Source: DATBDM01 sp034664425
GTDB lineage: Bacteria; Actinomycetota; Thermoleophilia; Solirubrobacterales; Solirubrobacteraceae
Assembly (NCBI GenBank): GCA_034664425.1
Contig: JAXDHR010000149.1
Location: forward strand, 1 to 64,000
Length of the DNA stretch: 64,000 bases
Direction: 5' to 3'
The text below holds more notes on this DNA, generated by a model. It was given only the letters and a program-made list of their open reading frames with translations. It did no database searches and was not told where the DNA came from. The stretch itself is not shown here. Positions within the stretch are counted from its first letter, which is position 1.

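Overview
The window is about 64 kb of very GC-rich DNA. Coding frames show extreme third-position GC, GTG and TTG starts are common, and many genes overlap by 1-4 bases. The gene set (Ku plus a separate LigD-type polymerase, a SigB/SigF-type sigma factor with RsbW/STAS/PP2C partners, WS/DGAT acyltransferase, mycobacterial-type transaldolase) suggests an actinobacterium, plausibly of the Thermoleophilia/Solirubrobacterales. That placement is inference from gene content. I recognise no rRNA, tRNA, CRISPR array, insertion sequence or prophage.

Region 1 (1-9.5 kb) is a stress and DNA-repair neighbourhood. It holds Ku, topoisomerase IB and a stand-alone LigD polymerase domain. It also holds parts of a partner-switching sigma circuit: an RsbW-like kinase, a SigB/F-type sigma factor and a STAS antagonist, with a PAS-PAS-GAF-SpoIIE phosphatase further on at 15.7-17.9 kb. 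Between them lie a phytoene-desaturase-like FAD enzyme, a YbcI-family protein, a Crp/Fnr-type regulator and a ferritin-like DUF892 protein.

Region 2 (9.5-22.4 kb) is metabolic. A transaldolase-transketolase pair is translationally coupled (TGATG). A two-gene operon encodes a methyltransferase that resembles plant VTE3 along its whole length and a UbiA-family homogentisate prenyltransferase resembling VTE2; together these are two consecutive steps of tocopherol/plastoquinone-type quinol synthesis. Asparaginase, an NAGPA-type phosphodiester glycosidase, a GT4 glycosyltransferase and a TauE/SafE permease follow.

Region 3 (22.4-34.2 kb) begins with a 113-bp nested palindrome upstream of gltB. 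Then come gltBD (glutamate synthase), WS/DGAT with an overlapping GlsB-type membrane protein, a class V aminotransferase, and a flavin monooxygenase overlapping a TetR regulator.

Region 4 (34.5 kb to the window end) is one uninterrupted frame of at least 9,843 codons that leaves the window still open. It encodes a giant exported protein. In order it has a signal peptide, a Pro/Ala/Ser/Thr-rich stretch, a ZU5-like domain, several dozen beta-rich repeats of about 100-144 residues that are themselves arranged in a seven-unit super-repeat, and a complete seven-blade FG-GAP propeller inserted inside one repeat. These are followed by an EF-hand loop, a second Ig-like repeat family and RTX-type Gly/Asp calcium loops. 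It is the most unusual object in the window, with the VTE2/VTE3-like operon second.
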